Part shown: positions 44,352-54,909 of the stretch, piece by piece
Layout of the letters: every line of letters begins with the position of its first letter
How positions within the stretch are numbered: position 1 is the stretch's first letter
From: Sphingomonas caseinilytica
GTDB taxonomy: Bacteria; Pseudomonadota; Alphaproteobacteria; Sphingomonadales; Sphingomonadaceae
DNA length: 64,000 nucleotides
Assembly (NCBI RefSeq): GCF_023516455.1
Contig: NZ_JAMGBA010000001.1
Location: 620,001 to 684,000, forward strand
Direction of reading: 5' to 3'
Translations under genes and position numbers: made by a program
Notes under the pieces: model-generated
What the model was told of the DNA's origin: nothing
The model's input: the letters and a program-made list of their open reading frames with translations, nothing else
The model's database searches: none

Positions 44352-46063
44352 GCGACGTTGCTGCCGCGCGATCCCCGGTCGGCATTGCGGGTCCAGCTCA
44401 GGAACTCGTCCTCGAACATCGGCCCGGCGAACACAAAGCCCTGGACGATGTCGCAGCCCATGGCGCGAAGGATATCGGCCTGCGCCACATTCTCGACCGC
44501 CTCGGCGACGATCTCGGCCCCGACGCCCTTGATCAGCTGGATGACGGCCTGGACCACCACCCGGGCCTGCTCGCTATATTCGATATCGGCGATCAGCGAC
44601 TGGTCGAGCTTCACCCGATCGAGCGGCAATGCCCTGAGGCGGGCGAGATTGGAGTAGCCGGTCCCGAAATCGTCGAGGGCGATTGACAGGCCGTCTTTCC
44701 GCAGCGCCGCGATTTCATGCAGCACGGCTTCGGAGCAATCCATCGCCGCGCTCTCGGTGAACTCCAGCTCGAGGTGGCTCAGCGGGACGCCCGCATCGGC
44801 GAACGCTGCCCGCATCCGCGGCAGGAAGTCGTGCCGGTCGAGTTGGCGCGGGCTGACGTTGAACGAGATCCGGCGCTTGACGCCCTGCGACTGCCATTCC
44901 GAAGCCATGGAGGCAACTTCGGCAATGACCCAATCACCGATGTCGGCGATGATCCCTGTCTGCTCGGCAACCGGGATGAAGGTCCCGGGAAGGCGCATCC
45001 CGTCACGCGGGTGGTTCCAACGGAGCAGCGCTTCGGCACCGCATACCTCGCCCGTCGCAAAGCTGAGCTGCGGCTGGAGAGCAAGCACGAACTCACCCCG
45101 CTGAACCGCCTCGCTCAATGCCGCTTCGGTATCGATCTTCTGCTGATGCTCCGCCGCCAGTTCCTCGCTGAACAGGCAATAACGCCCGCCGCCCTGCTGC
45201 TTGGCACGGTACATCGCGATGTCCGCGGCACGCATCAGCGTTTCGATAGTCGTGCCATGAGCCGGGCAAATGGCAACGCCGACCGAAGCGCCGATATCGA
45301 CGCTGTGCCCATGCAGTTCGAACGGCTCGGAAATGGCCAGCGCGATCCGGCGGGCAATCCGCTCGGCGTCGGCTACCTCGCCGATTTCGGGGAAGAAGAT
45401 GGTGAATTCGTCGCCCGCCAGCCGTGCCAGCAGCGGACGGAGCATCTGCCCGTCGCCCAGTTCGGCGGTCACGACCACACGCAAGCGGTTGGCAACCATG
45501 ATCAGCAATTGGTCGCCGCGGGCATGACCGAGGCTGTCGTTGACATTCTTGAAGCGGTCGAGGTCCACGAACAGCATGGACGCCATCGTTTCCGGCGGAC
45601 GCGCGGCAAGCATCTTGTCGGCCTCGGCCCGGAAATGCAGGCGGTTTGGAAGCGACGTGACGGGGTCGTACATGCCCAGCGCGTGGGCATTTTCGATCGA
45701 GGCCCGGACTTCGGCGAACAGGCTGTCCACCGCGGTCGCAAGCTTGGGCATGGTATCGCGGACGATGCGCGGCGTCGGGCTGGTCAAATCGCCCTGTTCA
45801 ACGGCCAGCAGCCGGTCTCCGAGCGCGGCCAGGGCACGGGCACTTTCGCTGTTCGGGCGTTCGGAGGCGATGTAGCTGACCAGCAGGCAAAATGCGCCGG
45901 CGACGATCGACGCGACCACCTTCTCGTTGAAGCTGGTGATGTAGATGAACGCCATCAGGGAAAAGAGGAACGAGGCAACGCCAGCCGCGCCCGATAGCAG
46001 GGCGTTGCTTACCTTTTGGGCCGTTCCTTCCTGAGAACCTGAAATCTGCCTGCCCCTTGCCAT
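44348..46063 (-). CDS. GGDEF-EAL protein with two membrane helices
   Basis: 571 residues. Two N-terminal helices (about 20-67), a GGDEF domain (about 130-300) whose active motif reads AGDEF with SLGHARGDQLL, and an EAL domain (about 315-560): GAEALLRWNHPRDG, ISFNVSPRQL, LELEFTES, ALDDFGTGYSNLARL, and AEAVEN. All EAL metal and general-base residues look intact, so phosphodiesterase activity is plausible; the AGDEF signature leaves cyclase activity uncertain. The usual RxxD inhibitory site is absent. Confidence 0.92.
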   Translation of the reverse strand: MARGRQISGSQEGTAQKVSNALLSGAAGVASFLFSLMAFIYITSFNEKVVASIVAGAFCLLVSYIASERPNSESARALAALGDRLLAVEQGDLTSPTPRIVRDTMPKLATAVDSLFAEVRASIENAHALGMYDPVTSLPNRLHFRAEADKMLAARPPETMASMLFVDLDRFKNVNDSLGHARGDQLLIMVANRLRVVVTAELGDGQMLRPLLARLAGDEFTIFFPEIGEVADAERIARRIALAISEPFELHGHSVDIGASVGVAICPAHGTTIETLMRAADIAMYRAKQQGGGRYCLFSEELAAEHQQKIDTEAALSEAVQRGEFVLALQPQLSFATGEVCGAEALLRWNHPRDGMRLPGTFIPVAEQTGIIADIGDWVIAEVASMASEWQSQGVKRRISFNVSPRQLDRHDFLPRMRAAFADAGVPLSHLELEFTESAAMDCSEAVLHEIAALRKDGLSIALDDFGTGYSNLARLRALPLDRVKLDQSLIADIEYSEQARVVVQAVIQLIKGVGAEIVAEAVENVAQADILRAMGCDIVQGFVFAGPMFEDEFLSWTRNADRGSRGSNVA

Positions 46064-46129
46064 CCGCTTCCTGGCGGGAATTCCATCGGACAGGCCTAAA
46101 CAGGTGAGGTTAAAAAAGGGTGGAAATCG

Positions 46130-46657
46130 CTAATTTTTCCGAAGGATTATGTAGAGGCTGCCACCACCCCCGTGGCGACGATGCGCTCCCCGGACCGCTG
46201 CGATCCGCGACGAATGGCGGGAAGCGGCCAACCAATCGTGAACGGCGGCCCGGATCCGGCCACGCGTCAGGGGCGGATCACCCTTGCGTTCGTGCCCCGT
46301 GATCAGCAGCAGAACACGATCGCCGGAAGCAATGGATCGCTCCAATGTCCGGTCAATCGCCTGCCACGCCCAATCGAGCGTATGGCCGTGAAGGTCGAGC
46401 ACCCGATCAGGATCCAGCCGACCGGTGCGAATTTGACGGTCCCAGCTACCATCAAGTGTCGCTTGCTGGAGGGTCTCGACCCGCTTCGGCTCGCTCGCCG
46501 GGGGTCGCGGCGCCGGTATCCGGCCGCGCGGCGCAGCGATGGGCTTCGGGTCAAGTGCCTTCGGCGCCTCGATATCAAGTGGATCGCGCGATAGCGGCCT
46601 GATTGTTGCGGTAACTTTTGCCCAAAGCGCCGCTTCGTCAGCGGACAGCTTGCGCAC
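46130..46657 (-). CDS. Smr/MutS2-domain protein
   Basis: 175 residues. A proline-rich N-terminal half (about 35-60), then the Smr domain: RVLDLHGHTLDWAWQAIDRT, VLLLITGHERKGDPPLTRGR and RGAHRRHGGGGSLYIILRK. Smr domains nick or bind branched DNA and RNA. GTG start; it overlaps the end of mltA by 20 nt. Confidence 0.88.
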   Translation of the reverse strand: MRKLSADEAALWAKVTATIRPLSRDPLDIEAPKALDPKPIAAPRGRIPAPRPPASEPKRVETLQQATLDGSWDRQIRTGRLDPDRVLDLHGHTLDWAWQAIDRTLERSIASGDRVLLLITGHERKGDPPLTRGRIRAAVHDWLAASRHSSRIAAVRGAHRRHGGGGSLYIILRKN

Positions 46658-47822
46658 GGGCCGCCACTCCCTTTGGAAGCAGGATCAGCGCCTGGCCTTT
46701 CGCGGACATACCGCCTGCGGTTTGCTTGGCGGCCTCGCCAGCGCCCCAGAAAGTGTCGAACCGGTTGGCACCCTTGATCGCGCCGCCGGTGTCTTGGGCC
46801 ACCCAAAGGCCTGACGCCTCGGACCGGTCGAGAGTGAGGAAAACCGGGGCGCCCAAGGGCACGAACTTCGGATCGGCTGCGACCGATGCGCGGCCGGTAA
46901 CGGGCAAGGCCAAGGCGCCAAGCGGCCCGGGTCCGGTCAGCTCCTTGAAGAAAATATAGCTCAGATTTTCGCGCATCAGCGATTTTCCGCCGTCGGGCTG
47001 CGACCGCATCCACCCCACGATCGCGTCCATGTCCGCACCGCCAGGCGGCAGGATTCCGCGATCCCGAAGCAGTCGTCCGATCGCAACATATTCACGGCCG
47101 TTCTGATCGAGGTAGCCGATCCTCATTATTTGCCCATCCGGAAGCAGCAGACGCCCTGAACCCTGGATCTGAAGAAAGAATAGTTCGATCGGGTCGGCAG
47201 CCCATCCGATCTCCAGGTTGCGGTCCCCAAGGGCACCGTCCTCGATCTCGGGCCTGGTAAAGTAAAGGACGCAACTATTCGTTTCGTCGATCCGGCCACG
47301 GCCTGTCCCGCCATCTGGTCGCGTGCAGCGGATCAGGTCGCTGGGCTTGGTGTAGATCGGAATTTCGTAGCCAGGCTGTTTAGTCCGCGATCCGTGAATT
47401 TCAGGCTCGAAATACCCCGTGGCAAACGCCTCCCCGCTACCGACCCGGACCCAATCGAAACGATCGCGGAAAAATGCGACGGCGTCGGAAACGGTCGAGG
47501 CCTCACTGCACAACGATTGCCAATCCGACGGCGAGACCAGACCGCTAGCATCTTGTCTGCGAACCAGTGCCGGGCAGCTCAACCGGAACGCCGCGAGGGC
47601 GCGGTTCGCCTCCGTTGGATTGAGAGCGGCCGGTCCCGCAACGGTTACCCCGGCCTCGCGCGCGGTTGCGGGAGGCGGAGGAGCCGGCGGCGTCGGAGGT
47701 GTTGGAGTAGGAGTTGGCGCCGGAGCCGGTGGAGGCGGTGCAGGCGGCTCGGGCTGCCGCGTCGCGCAGGCAGCAATGAACAGCGCCAGGCTAAGCGCGA
47801 GACCGCGTACGAACGGCCTCAC
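46638..47822 (-). CDS. mltA: Membrane-bound lytic murein transglycosylase A
   Basis: 394 residues. Lipobox IAAC after LALSLALF. A proline/threonine-rich linker (about 25-55) leads to the MltA barrel with GYFEPEIHGSRTKQPGYEIP, YEIPIYTKP and a 3D domain, GLWVAQDTGGAIKGANRFDT with the catalytic aspartate (FDTFWGAG). Cleaves peptidoglycan to anhydromuropeptides. GTG start overlapping the Tim44-domain gene's stop (GTGA). Confidence 0.94.
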   Translation of the reverse strand: MRPFVRGLALSLALFIAACATRQPEPPAPPPPAPAPTPTPTPPTPPAPPPPATAREAGVTVAGPAALNPTEANRALAAFRLSCPALVRRQDASGLVSPSDWQSLCSEASTVSDAVAFFRDRFDWVRVGSGEAFATGYFEPEIHGSRTKQPGYEIPIYTKPSDLIRCTRPDGGTGRGRIDETNSCVLYFTRPEIEDGALGDRNLEIGWAADPIELFFLQIQGSGRLLLPDGQIMRIGYLDQNGREYVAIGRLLRDRGILPPGGADMDAIVGWMRSQPDGGKSLMRENLSYIFFKELTGPGPLGALALPVTGRASVAADPKFVPLGAPVFLTLDRSEASGLWVAQDTGGAIKGANRFDTFWGAGEAAKQTAGGMSAKGQALILLPKGVAARAQAVR

Positions 47823-48475
47823 TCTTCCTCGTCAGTCTCGACTAGAATCCAGTTGGGATCGCGCGAGCTGATATCGCGGCGGAATGTCCAGCGATCGCGG
47901 GTCTGGACCGCGTCAGACATGGAGCCCGCGACGACTTCGCCGGCGGCATTCTTCGTGATCGCGGCGATGTCAGCTTCGAATCGGACGGTAACGAGCGCGA
48001 TGCTGCGATCGACCTCGGCACCCGCGATCACCGCTTGATCGATCCCGATCAGGCGGTTGTCCAGCGCCAGGCCATCTTTCGTGCGCTGCTCGACGGCACC
48101 CGCGAAGGTTTCCAGGACATGTCCGTCGACGTAAGGCCGCATCGCCTCGACATCGCCCTTCCAGAAAGCCTCCAGGATCATTCGATAGGCAGCCTTTGAC
48201 CCTTCCAGGAAGCGGCCGACATCGAAGCTAGGGTCGGCGGCCAGGAGAGCTCGGACACCCGGCCCGGCAGTCGGCAAATAGGCAAGTTCATCCGGCTCGG
48301 CCAATGCGACACCTGCTGGATTGCTGGCCTGCGCACGCGGAGTGAGGCGGGCATCGGCCTCGGGATCGGCAGGCTTCAGAATGGGCTGCTCATGTCCAGT
48401 TCGTTCGCCAAGGACGCTATACAGCCGGAGGCCGATGAACAGCGCAACGAGCGCGAGGATGATGATTGCAGTCAA
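47819..48475 (-). CDS. Tim44/TimA-domain membrane-anchored protein
   Basis: 218 residues, TTG start. One N-terminal helix (IIILALVALFIGLRLYSVLG), a Pro/Glu-rich linker, then a Tim44-like fold (about 85-215): FLEGSKAAYRMILEAFWKGD, and VRFEADIAAITKN with VTVRFEA and RDISSRDPNWIL near the end. Bacterial members are linked to protein translocation near mltA and secB; role not established. Confidence 0.88.
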   Translation of the reverse strand: MTAIIILALVALFIGLRLYSVLGERTGHEQPILKPADPEADARLTPRAQASNPAGVALAEPDELAYLPTAGPGVRALLAADPSFDVGRFLEGSKAAYRMILEAFWKGDVEAMRPYVDGHVLETFAGAVEQRTKDGLALDNRLIGIDQAVIAGAEVDRSIALVTVRFEADIAAITKNAAGEVVAGSMSDAVQTRDRWTFRRDISSRDPNWILVETDEEE

Positions 48476-48671
48476 CGATGATTCCGATTCAGCGCAAAAG
48501 TAATTTGGCCCAACATAATGCCGATAACGCCTTTATTCAAAGTGCGCTCCGTTAGGCCCGTCGGCATTGCACCGCAACAGCGCGGCTGCTAGTCGCACGC
48601 CCAAAGCGGAGCATGGCCCAACCGGCTACCCTCCAACATGTCAACCTACCTGATTTTCTCAAGGATTTTCC

Positions 48672-49211
48672 ATGGCCGACCAGGACTCGATCGTTCCCAC
48701 CCCCGAAGGCAATGGAGAGGCCCAGGCCGTCGGCCCGCAGGCCGTGACGATTGCCCAGTACATCAAGGATTTTTCGGCCGAGAGCCCGTCGTCGCCGCAG
48801 GTTTTCCAGTGGCAGACCCAACCGAGCCTGGACGTCCAGTTCGGAATTCACGGCAACAAGGTCGCCGACGACATCCAGGAAGTCATCTTGAAGATCGAGC
48901 TGACCGCCAAGTCGGACAGCGGCACCCATTTCATCATCGACCTCAGCTATGCCGGCCTCTTTGCGTTCCGCAATTTCCCGGAAGGCGCGATGCCGCCGTT
49001 CCTGCTGGTCGAAGCGCCGCGCCTGTTGTTCCCGTTCGCGCGGCAGATCGTCGCTGAAACCGTTCAGAACCTGGGCTTCCCGCCGGTGCTGCTCGATCCG
49101 ATCGATTTCGCAGCCGCTTACATGGCTCAGGCAGAGGCAACACAGCAGGCCCAGGATCAGGTGGCTGGCCAGCCCGGTGGCGACGGCGAGCCGCCGGTCG
49201 GCCACGCTTAA
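48672..49211 (+). CDS. secB: Protein-export chaperone SecB
   Basis: 179 residues. Tetrameric chaperone holding preproteins unfolded for SecA. KDFSAESPSSPQVFQWQTQP, ILKIELTAKSDSGTHFIIDL, YAGLFAFRNFPE and LFPFARQIVAETVQNLGFPP match. The last 25 residues are Ala/Gln-rich. Divergent from the Tim44-domain gene across about 195 nt in which no other gene is seen. Confidence 0.96.
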   Translation: MADQDSIVPTPEGNGEAQAVGPQAVTIAQYIKDFSAESPSSPQVFQWQTQPSLDVQFGIHGNKVADDIQEVILKIELTAKSDSGTHFIIDLSYAGLFAFRNFPEGAMPPFLLVEAPRLLFPFARQIVAETVQNLGFPPVLLDPIDFAAAYMAQAEATQQAQDQVAGQPGGDGEPPVGHA

Positions 49212-49226
49212 AGCGGCCGCCGCCAG

Positions 49227-50788
49227 GTGAATCTCTATCGGGCGATCGGCTCGATCGGCGGGCTGACCATGGTCAGCCGCGTTCTCGGCTTTGCGCGAGA
49301 CATGATCGGGTCACGGGTCTTGGGCGCGAGCCACGCCAACGACGCCTTCAACCTGGCGTTCCTGCTGCCCAACATCTTCCGTCGGCTGTTCGCCGAAGGT
49401 GCTTTTTCCTCGGGCTTCGTGCCGCTGTTCAGCCGCCGGCTGGCAGCGGGCGGACACGAGGACGCGCAGGCATTTTCGAACGAGATCCTCGCCGTCTTCA
49501 TGCCGGCGCTGCTGCTGGTCACCGTCGTCTTTGAAATTTTCATGCCCGGCGTCTTGCTCCTGGTCGTGCCTGAATATGGCAATGTCCCGGGCAAGTTGGA
49601 GCTTGCGGTTGAGCTCACCCGCTGGACCTTTCCATATTTGCTGTTCATCAGCCTGGTCGCGCTGCTCTCTGGTGTCCTGAATTCGCTGACCCGCTTCGCG
49701 GTCGCCGCCTTCGCACCTGCACTCCTCAACCTCGCGCTGATCATCGCGCTACTGGTCTCTCCGCCCGACACGGTCGAAACGGTGCGCTTCATGGCGATTG
49801 CCGTTCTCCTCGGCGGGATTGCCCAGTTCCTGTTGTGCTGGGTCGCAGTTCGGAAGGCCGGGGTGCACCTGCATTTCGGCCGGCCAAGGCTGACCCCCGC
49901 GGTTCGCGAATTGGTCGTCCTGATCCTGCCGGCGACGGCGGCCGCGGGCGTCTACCAGATCAGCCAGCTCTTCTACGCCTATTTCTCGGCGAGGCTCGGC
50001 GAAGGCGCGCTGACAAAGCTCAGCTACGCCGACCGCCTCAACCAGCTTCCGCTCTCGATCATCGGGACGGCGCTCGGAGTCGCGATCTTGCCGGCAATCA
50101 GCCAAGCCATCGCCAAGGGCGAAGATTCGGAAGCGGCCGACGTTCAAGCCCGTGCCTTCGACCTTTCGATGCTTCTGACCCTGCCCGCGACCCTTGCTTT
50201 GATGGTGGCGGCAGGTCCGATCATCGGCGCGCTCTATCAGGGCGGCCAATATACCGTTGAAGCAGCCCGCGTGACTGGCAATATCCTCGCGATCCTGGTG
50301 ACCGGCCTGCCGGCCTATGTGTTGGTGAAAGTGCTGACCCCCAACTTCTACGCCCGCAAGGACGTCAAGACGCCGGTCCGGATTGCGATGGGTGTGCTCG
50401 GCGCCGGCATCGTCGCCAATTTCATCCTCATTCCGTACATGGGGATCTACAGCCTCGCGACCGTCACTTCGGCCAGCGCCTGGGTGAACTTCGGGCTGCT
50501 GTTCATCATCCTGCACTCACGCGGCCAGTTCAGAATGCCGGCCTGGCTGGTTGCGCGGCTCGGCAAGCAGTTGCTGGCGGCAGTTGCAATGGCCGCATCG
50601 CTTTACGCCGTGAAGATCGCGGCTGGCGGCCTGTTCTTCGGCGGCGTGCTTGAGCGGATCATTGGCCTCGGCGCGCTCGTCGGCGTCGGCGCTGTCGTTT
50701 ATTTTGCGGTCGCCTGGATGATCGGGGGAATGGATCGGCAGGCGATTGCCGCGCTGCGCCGCCGCGCGAAGACAGAAGAGCTCCCCGA

Positions 50789-50792
<4 letters not shown>
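49227..50792 (+). CDS. murJ: Lipid II flippase MurJ
   Basis: 521 residues, GTG start. About 14 hydrophobic helices of the MATE/MOP fold. GFARDMIGSRVLGASHANDA, LPNIFRRLFAEGAFSSGFVP (the family loop), and FYARKDVKTPVRIAMGV are present. Flips undecaprenyl-linked lipid II to the periplasm. Coupled to trpS through an ATGA overlap. Confidence 0.95.
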
Positions 50793-51802
<1,010 letters not shown>

Positions 51803-51942
51803 ACAGCCACTGAAATTGCGCGAGTCGTAAAGTCGACGCCGGTGCTTCATCGCTTATTCAGAACGTTTTATGGTATAAGTCCCTATTGAAACGGTGCCCG
51901 CTCCACATGAAAATGGGGTCGTCACTTTTGATGGGTGTCACA

Positions 51943-52596
51943 ATGCGTATCAACAAGCTCGCCGCAACGGTTCTGCTGGGCATGTCCGCGCTAGGCCTAT
52001 CGGCATGTGCGACGGGACTCACGACTCAGGTTTCGCGTTTCCAGGCACTGCCTTCCCCGGAAGGGCAAAGCTTCGCCATCGTCCCAATGAACCCCGCCGA
52101 CCAGGGCGGCCTCGAATTTTCCGGCTATGCCGAGCAGGTCGCACAGCATTTGCAGGCCGTTGGCTATGCACGCGCTCCGTCAGTCGACCGCGCAACCTTG
52201 GTCGTCCAACTCGGCTATGGCGTCAGCGATCCGCAGACCGAAATCGTAAGCTATCCTTCCTACGGCTATGGATATGGCTACGGCCTAGGCTATCCCTACT
52301 ATTGGGGACGCCGGGCATATTATTGGGGTTGGAACGACCCCTTCTGGTACGGTGGCGGCTACGGCGATATCCGCACCTACACCTACTATGTGACGGAGTT
52401 GGATCTCGATATCCGCCGCAGGATCGACAATGTCGCGCTGTTCGAGGGCAAGGCCAAGGCGCGCTCGCGCACCGACACACCCAGCAAGGTCGTGCCGAGC
52501 CTGGTCGAGGCGATGTTCACCGGTTTCCCAGGCAACAGCGGCGAGACGGTGAAGATAACCATCCCGCCCGAAGGCAAGCAGCAGGCCAGCTACTGA
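51943..52596 (+). CDS. DUF4136-family lipoprotein with a Tyr/Gly-rich loop
   Basis: 217 residues from the ATG at 51943. Lipobox LSAC at about 19-22. Residues about 103-145 contain a Tyr/Gly/Trp-rich tract (SYPSYGYGYGYGLGYPYYWG) interrupting the beta domain; the rest matches DUF4136: RFQALPSPEGQSFAIVPMN and VVQLGYGVSDPQ. Function unknown. A predicted terminator follows. The 51803-51942 spacer contains only the promoter region. Confidence 0.87.
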   Translation: MRINKLAATVLLGMSALGLSACATGLTTQVSRFQALPSPEGQSFAIVPMNPADQGGLEFSGYAEQVAQHLQAVGYARAPSVDRATLVVQLGYGVSDPQTEIVSYPSYGYGYGYGLGYPYYWGRRAYYWGWNDPFWYGGGYGDIRTYTYYVTELDLDIRRRIDNVALFEGKAKARSRTDTPSKVVPSLVEAMFTGFPGNSGETVKITIPPEGKQQASY

Positions 52597-52618
52597 TCGC
52601 CTGAACATTTGTGAAATG

Positions 52619-52652
52619 GCCCGCCAGGCATCTTGCCTCGGCGGGCTTTTTC
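52619..52652 (+). terminator. Intrinsic terminator after the DUF4136 gene
   Basis: GCCCGCC and GGCGGGC pair around AGGCATCTTGCCT, which itself folds, then TTTTTC. Confidence 0.8.
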
Positions 52653-52670
52653 ATGGGCGGAAAATTGAGA

Positions 52671-52698
52671 GGGCCCGCCCAGCTTCCCGGACGGGCCC
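52671..52698 (-). terminator. Hairpin downstream of dnaA
   Basis: GGGCCCG and CGGGCCC pair over a 14-base interior; on the minus strand AATTTT follows within about ten bases. Confidence 0.45.
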
Positions 52699-52758
52699 CC
52701 GACCAGTTGGGGACTGGACCTTTACCCAAAGAGCCGAGAACGACCCCTACCCCCCAGA

Positions 52759-54201
52759 TCAGCCCTCCAGCTGGCGTGTCAGCAGCCGGATATCTGCGTC
52801 GAGCTCCGAGTCCGCGGCACGCAACCGCTCGATCTGCTTGACGGCGTGGATGACGGTCGTGTGGTCGCGACCGCCAAAGCGGCGACCGATGTCAGGGAGC
52901 GACTTCGGAGTCAGTTGTTTCGACAAATACATGGCGACCTGGCGCGGCCTTGCCACTTCGCGAGCGCGACGGGCCGACGTCATCTCGGCCTTGCGGATCC
53001 GATAATGCTCCGCGACCTGCGTCTGGATTTCGTCGATCGAAATCCGCCGCTGGTTGGCGCGAAGCACGTTGGCGAGCACTTCCTCGACGAACGCGACATC
53101 GATCGCGCGGCCGGTCATCATCGCATAGGCCGCGATCCGGTTGAGCGCGCCTTCCAGCTCACGGATCGAGCTGGTGATGCGCCGAGCCAGGAATTCGACC
53201 ACGCCGCGCGGCATTTCGACGCCCGGCAGCACCGCCAGCTTGGCATCGATGATGTTGAGCCGAAGTTCATAGTCCGCCGGGTTGATGTCGGCGACAAGGC
53301 CCCAGCTGAGGCGCGACAGGATTCGCGGCGCAATTCCGTCGAGGTCCTGCGGTGCCCGGTCGGACGTGATCACCAGCCGCCGTCCGGCGGTGATGATCTC
53401 GTTCATCGTGTGGAAGAATTCTTCCTGCGTCGAATCCTTGCCGGCGATGAACTGGACATCGTCAATCAGCAGCAGGTCGGCGGAACGCAGCCGGCTCTTG
53501 AAGCCGATCGTGTCATTTTCCTTCAGTGCCCGGATGAACTCGACCATGAACTTTTCGGCCGACATCGAGACGACACGGGCATTTGGCCGGCGCTCCATGA
53601 ACGACTGGCCGATGGCGTGCAGCAGGTGCGTCTTTCCGCGCCCGGTTCCGCCATGAATGAACAGCGGATTGAACGAAACAGAGTCGGCGGTCGCCAGCGT
53701 TCGTGCAGCAGTTGCCGCCACTTCATTGGCCTTGCCCACAACGAAGGTCTCGAACCGGTAGCGCTTGTCGAAATTGGGCGCCGACGGATCGCGTACGGCT
53801 TCGGCCGGTGCCGCCGCCGGAATTTCCTCGAGGATCAGGAGCGGCGCGGGCCGCGGTCCATCTGGCGCAGCGACGATCTTGACGTCCTGGACGATCGGCA
53901 GCGACGTTCGCCACGCAAGACGCAGCCGGTCTCCGAAATGGCTCTCTACCCAGTCGGCCATGAACTGGCTGGGCATGAAAATCTCTAGTTCGCCGGAATC
54001 ACCGTCGAACGCCCCAAGCTCCGCTGGCTTCAGCCAACCGTCGAACGTGCGAGCGCCGCAATCACGGCGAAGGCCGAGGCGAATGGAATCCCAAGCGGCT
54101 TCAAGGGGTGCTGCAACGGTACCGGCGTCAGTCACACACAAATTTTCCCGACTGCCCTGCACTGGCGCGCGCCTCCCTGACTCTGACTTTGCCCAAGACA
54201 C
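52759..54201 (-). CDS. dnaA: Chromosomal replication initiator protein DnaA
   Basis: 480 residues. Domain I (about 30-100), linker, AAA+ domain III with Walker A GGTGRGKTHLL and Walker B LLIDDVQFIAGKDS, and domain IV ending in GRDHTTVIHAVKQI, the DNA-recognition signature. GTG at 54201 is used; another GTG at 54135 (MTDAGTVAAPLEAAW) has a GGGAAAA upstream and is an equally good start. Confidence 0.97.
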   Translation of the reverse strand: MSWAKSESGRRAPVQGSRENLCVTDAGTVAAPLEAAWDSIRLGLRRDCGARTFDGWLKPAELGAFDGDSGELEIFMPSQFMADWVESHFGDRLRLAWRTSLPIVQDVKIVAAPDGPRPAPLLILEEIPAAAPAEAVRDPSAPNFDKRYRFETFVVGKANEVAATAARTLATADSVSFNPLFIHGGTGRGKTHLLHAIGQSFMERRPNARVVSMSAEKFMVEFIRALKENDTIGFKSRLRSADLLLIDDVQFIAGKDSTQEEFFHTMNEIITAGRRLVITSDRAPQDLDGIAPRILSRLSWGLVADINPADYELRLNIIDAKLAVLPGVEMPRGVVEFLARRITSSIRELEGALNRIAAYAMMTGRAIDVAFVEEVLANVLRANQRRISIDEIQTQVAEHYRIRKAEMTSARRAREVARPRQVAMYLSKQLTPKSLPDIGRRFGGRDHTTVIHAVKQIERLRAADSELDADIRLLTRQLEG

Positions 54202-54531
54202 GAGGTACCGATGACAGCGACCCGAGTCGCGTCACCAATATCCCCTTCAGTCTCTAGCCCCCCGGTGCGGATTCGCCGCCGGAAAGTGTTTTTTGAGGGC
54301 CTCGCGCGTTCGATTCAAGCATTCAATTTTCACGGATGTGAAATAAATTGGCTTGACAGAGGGCGGTGGTGAAAAGCGGCTGAAAACCGCCAAAATAGGC
54401 GCTATCGCCTCGGCAACCAATCAACGATCGGGTGCGAATCGCGGGAATTCCTAGACTTTTTTCAGTCACCGAAATGAAACGGGCCGCCGGTAATCCCGAC
54501 GGCCCGTTTCGAACTCAGGGTAAATGCGGAG
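54202..54531. other. Intergenic stretch between dnaA and rpsT
   Basis: 330 bases, no gene. It holds the dnaA upstream region and the rpsT hairpin at 54476-54510. A TTGACA at 54353 on the plus strand has no matching -10. No canonical DnaA boxes (TTATCCACA) on either strand. Confidence 0.6.
54476..54510 (-). terminator. rpsT terminator hairpin
   Basis: An 11-bp perfect stem GAAACGGGCCG/CGGCCCGTTTC with a 13-base loop, 22 nt beyond the rpsT stop on the minus strand. No strong T tract. Confidence 0.55.
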
Positions 54532-54795
54532 TTAACCGAGCGCGGCTACCCGCTTGGTGAGGCGCGAGAACTTCCGCGAAGCGGTGTTTTTATGCATCAC
54601 GCCACGCGCGACTCCGCGAGCCATCTCCGGCTGAGCCTTCTTCAGCGCGGCAACGGCATCGTCCTTCTTGCCGGCGGCAAGGGCGGATTCGACCGCCTTG
54701 ATGAAGGTGCGGATGCGGCTGACGCGGGCGCCGTTGATCGCCGCACGATTGGCGTTGCGGCGGATGCGCTTCTTAGCTTGCGGCGTGTTCGCCAT
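54532..54795 (-). CDS. rpsT: 30S ribosomal protein S20
   Basis: 87 residues. [20 protein letters not shown] begins the three-helix S20 fold; [20 protein letters not shown] and LTKRVAALG close it. Located upstream of dnaA, as in many alphaproteobacteria. Confidence 0.97.
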   Translation of the reverse strand: MANTPQAKKRIRRNANRAAINGARVSRIRTFIKAVESALAAGKKDDAVAALKKAQPEMARGVARGVMHKNTASRKFSRLTKRVAALG

Positions 54796-54870
54796 CGATC
54801 GACCTCTAAAATTCTTGTGTTTTCAACGAAAAAGCGGCGCGAAACCCGTGGGTCGCACCGGCGTGGCGCT

Positions 54871-54899
54871 CCCCTAGCGAAGGAGGCGATTCGCGTCAA
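54871..54899 (-). promoter_or_regulatory. Predicted rpsT promoter
   Basis: TTGACG (54894-54899), 17-nt spacer, TAGGGG (54871-54876) on the minus strand, leaving a leader of about 70 nt. Same shape as the two tRNA promoters. Confidence 0.55.
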
Positions 54900-54909
54900 C
54901 CACCGTGCA

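Noticed and set aside
54202-54531. oriC next to dnaA
   Set aside because: No DnaA boxes or AT-rich unwinding element is visible.
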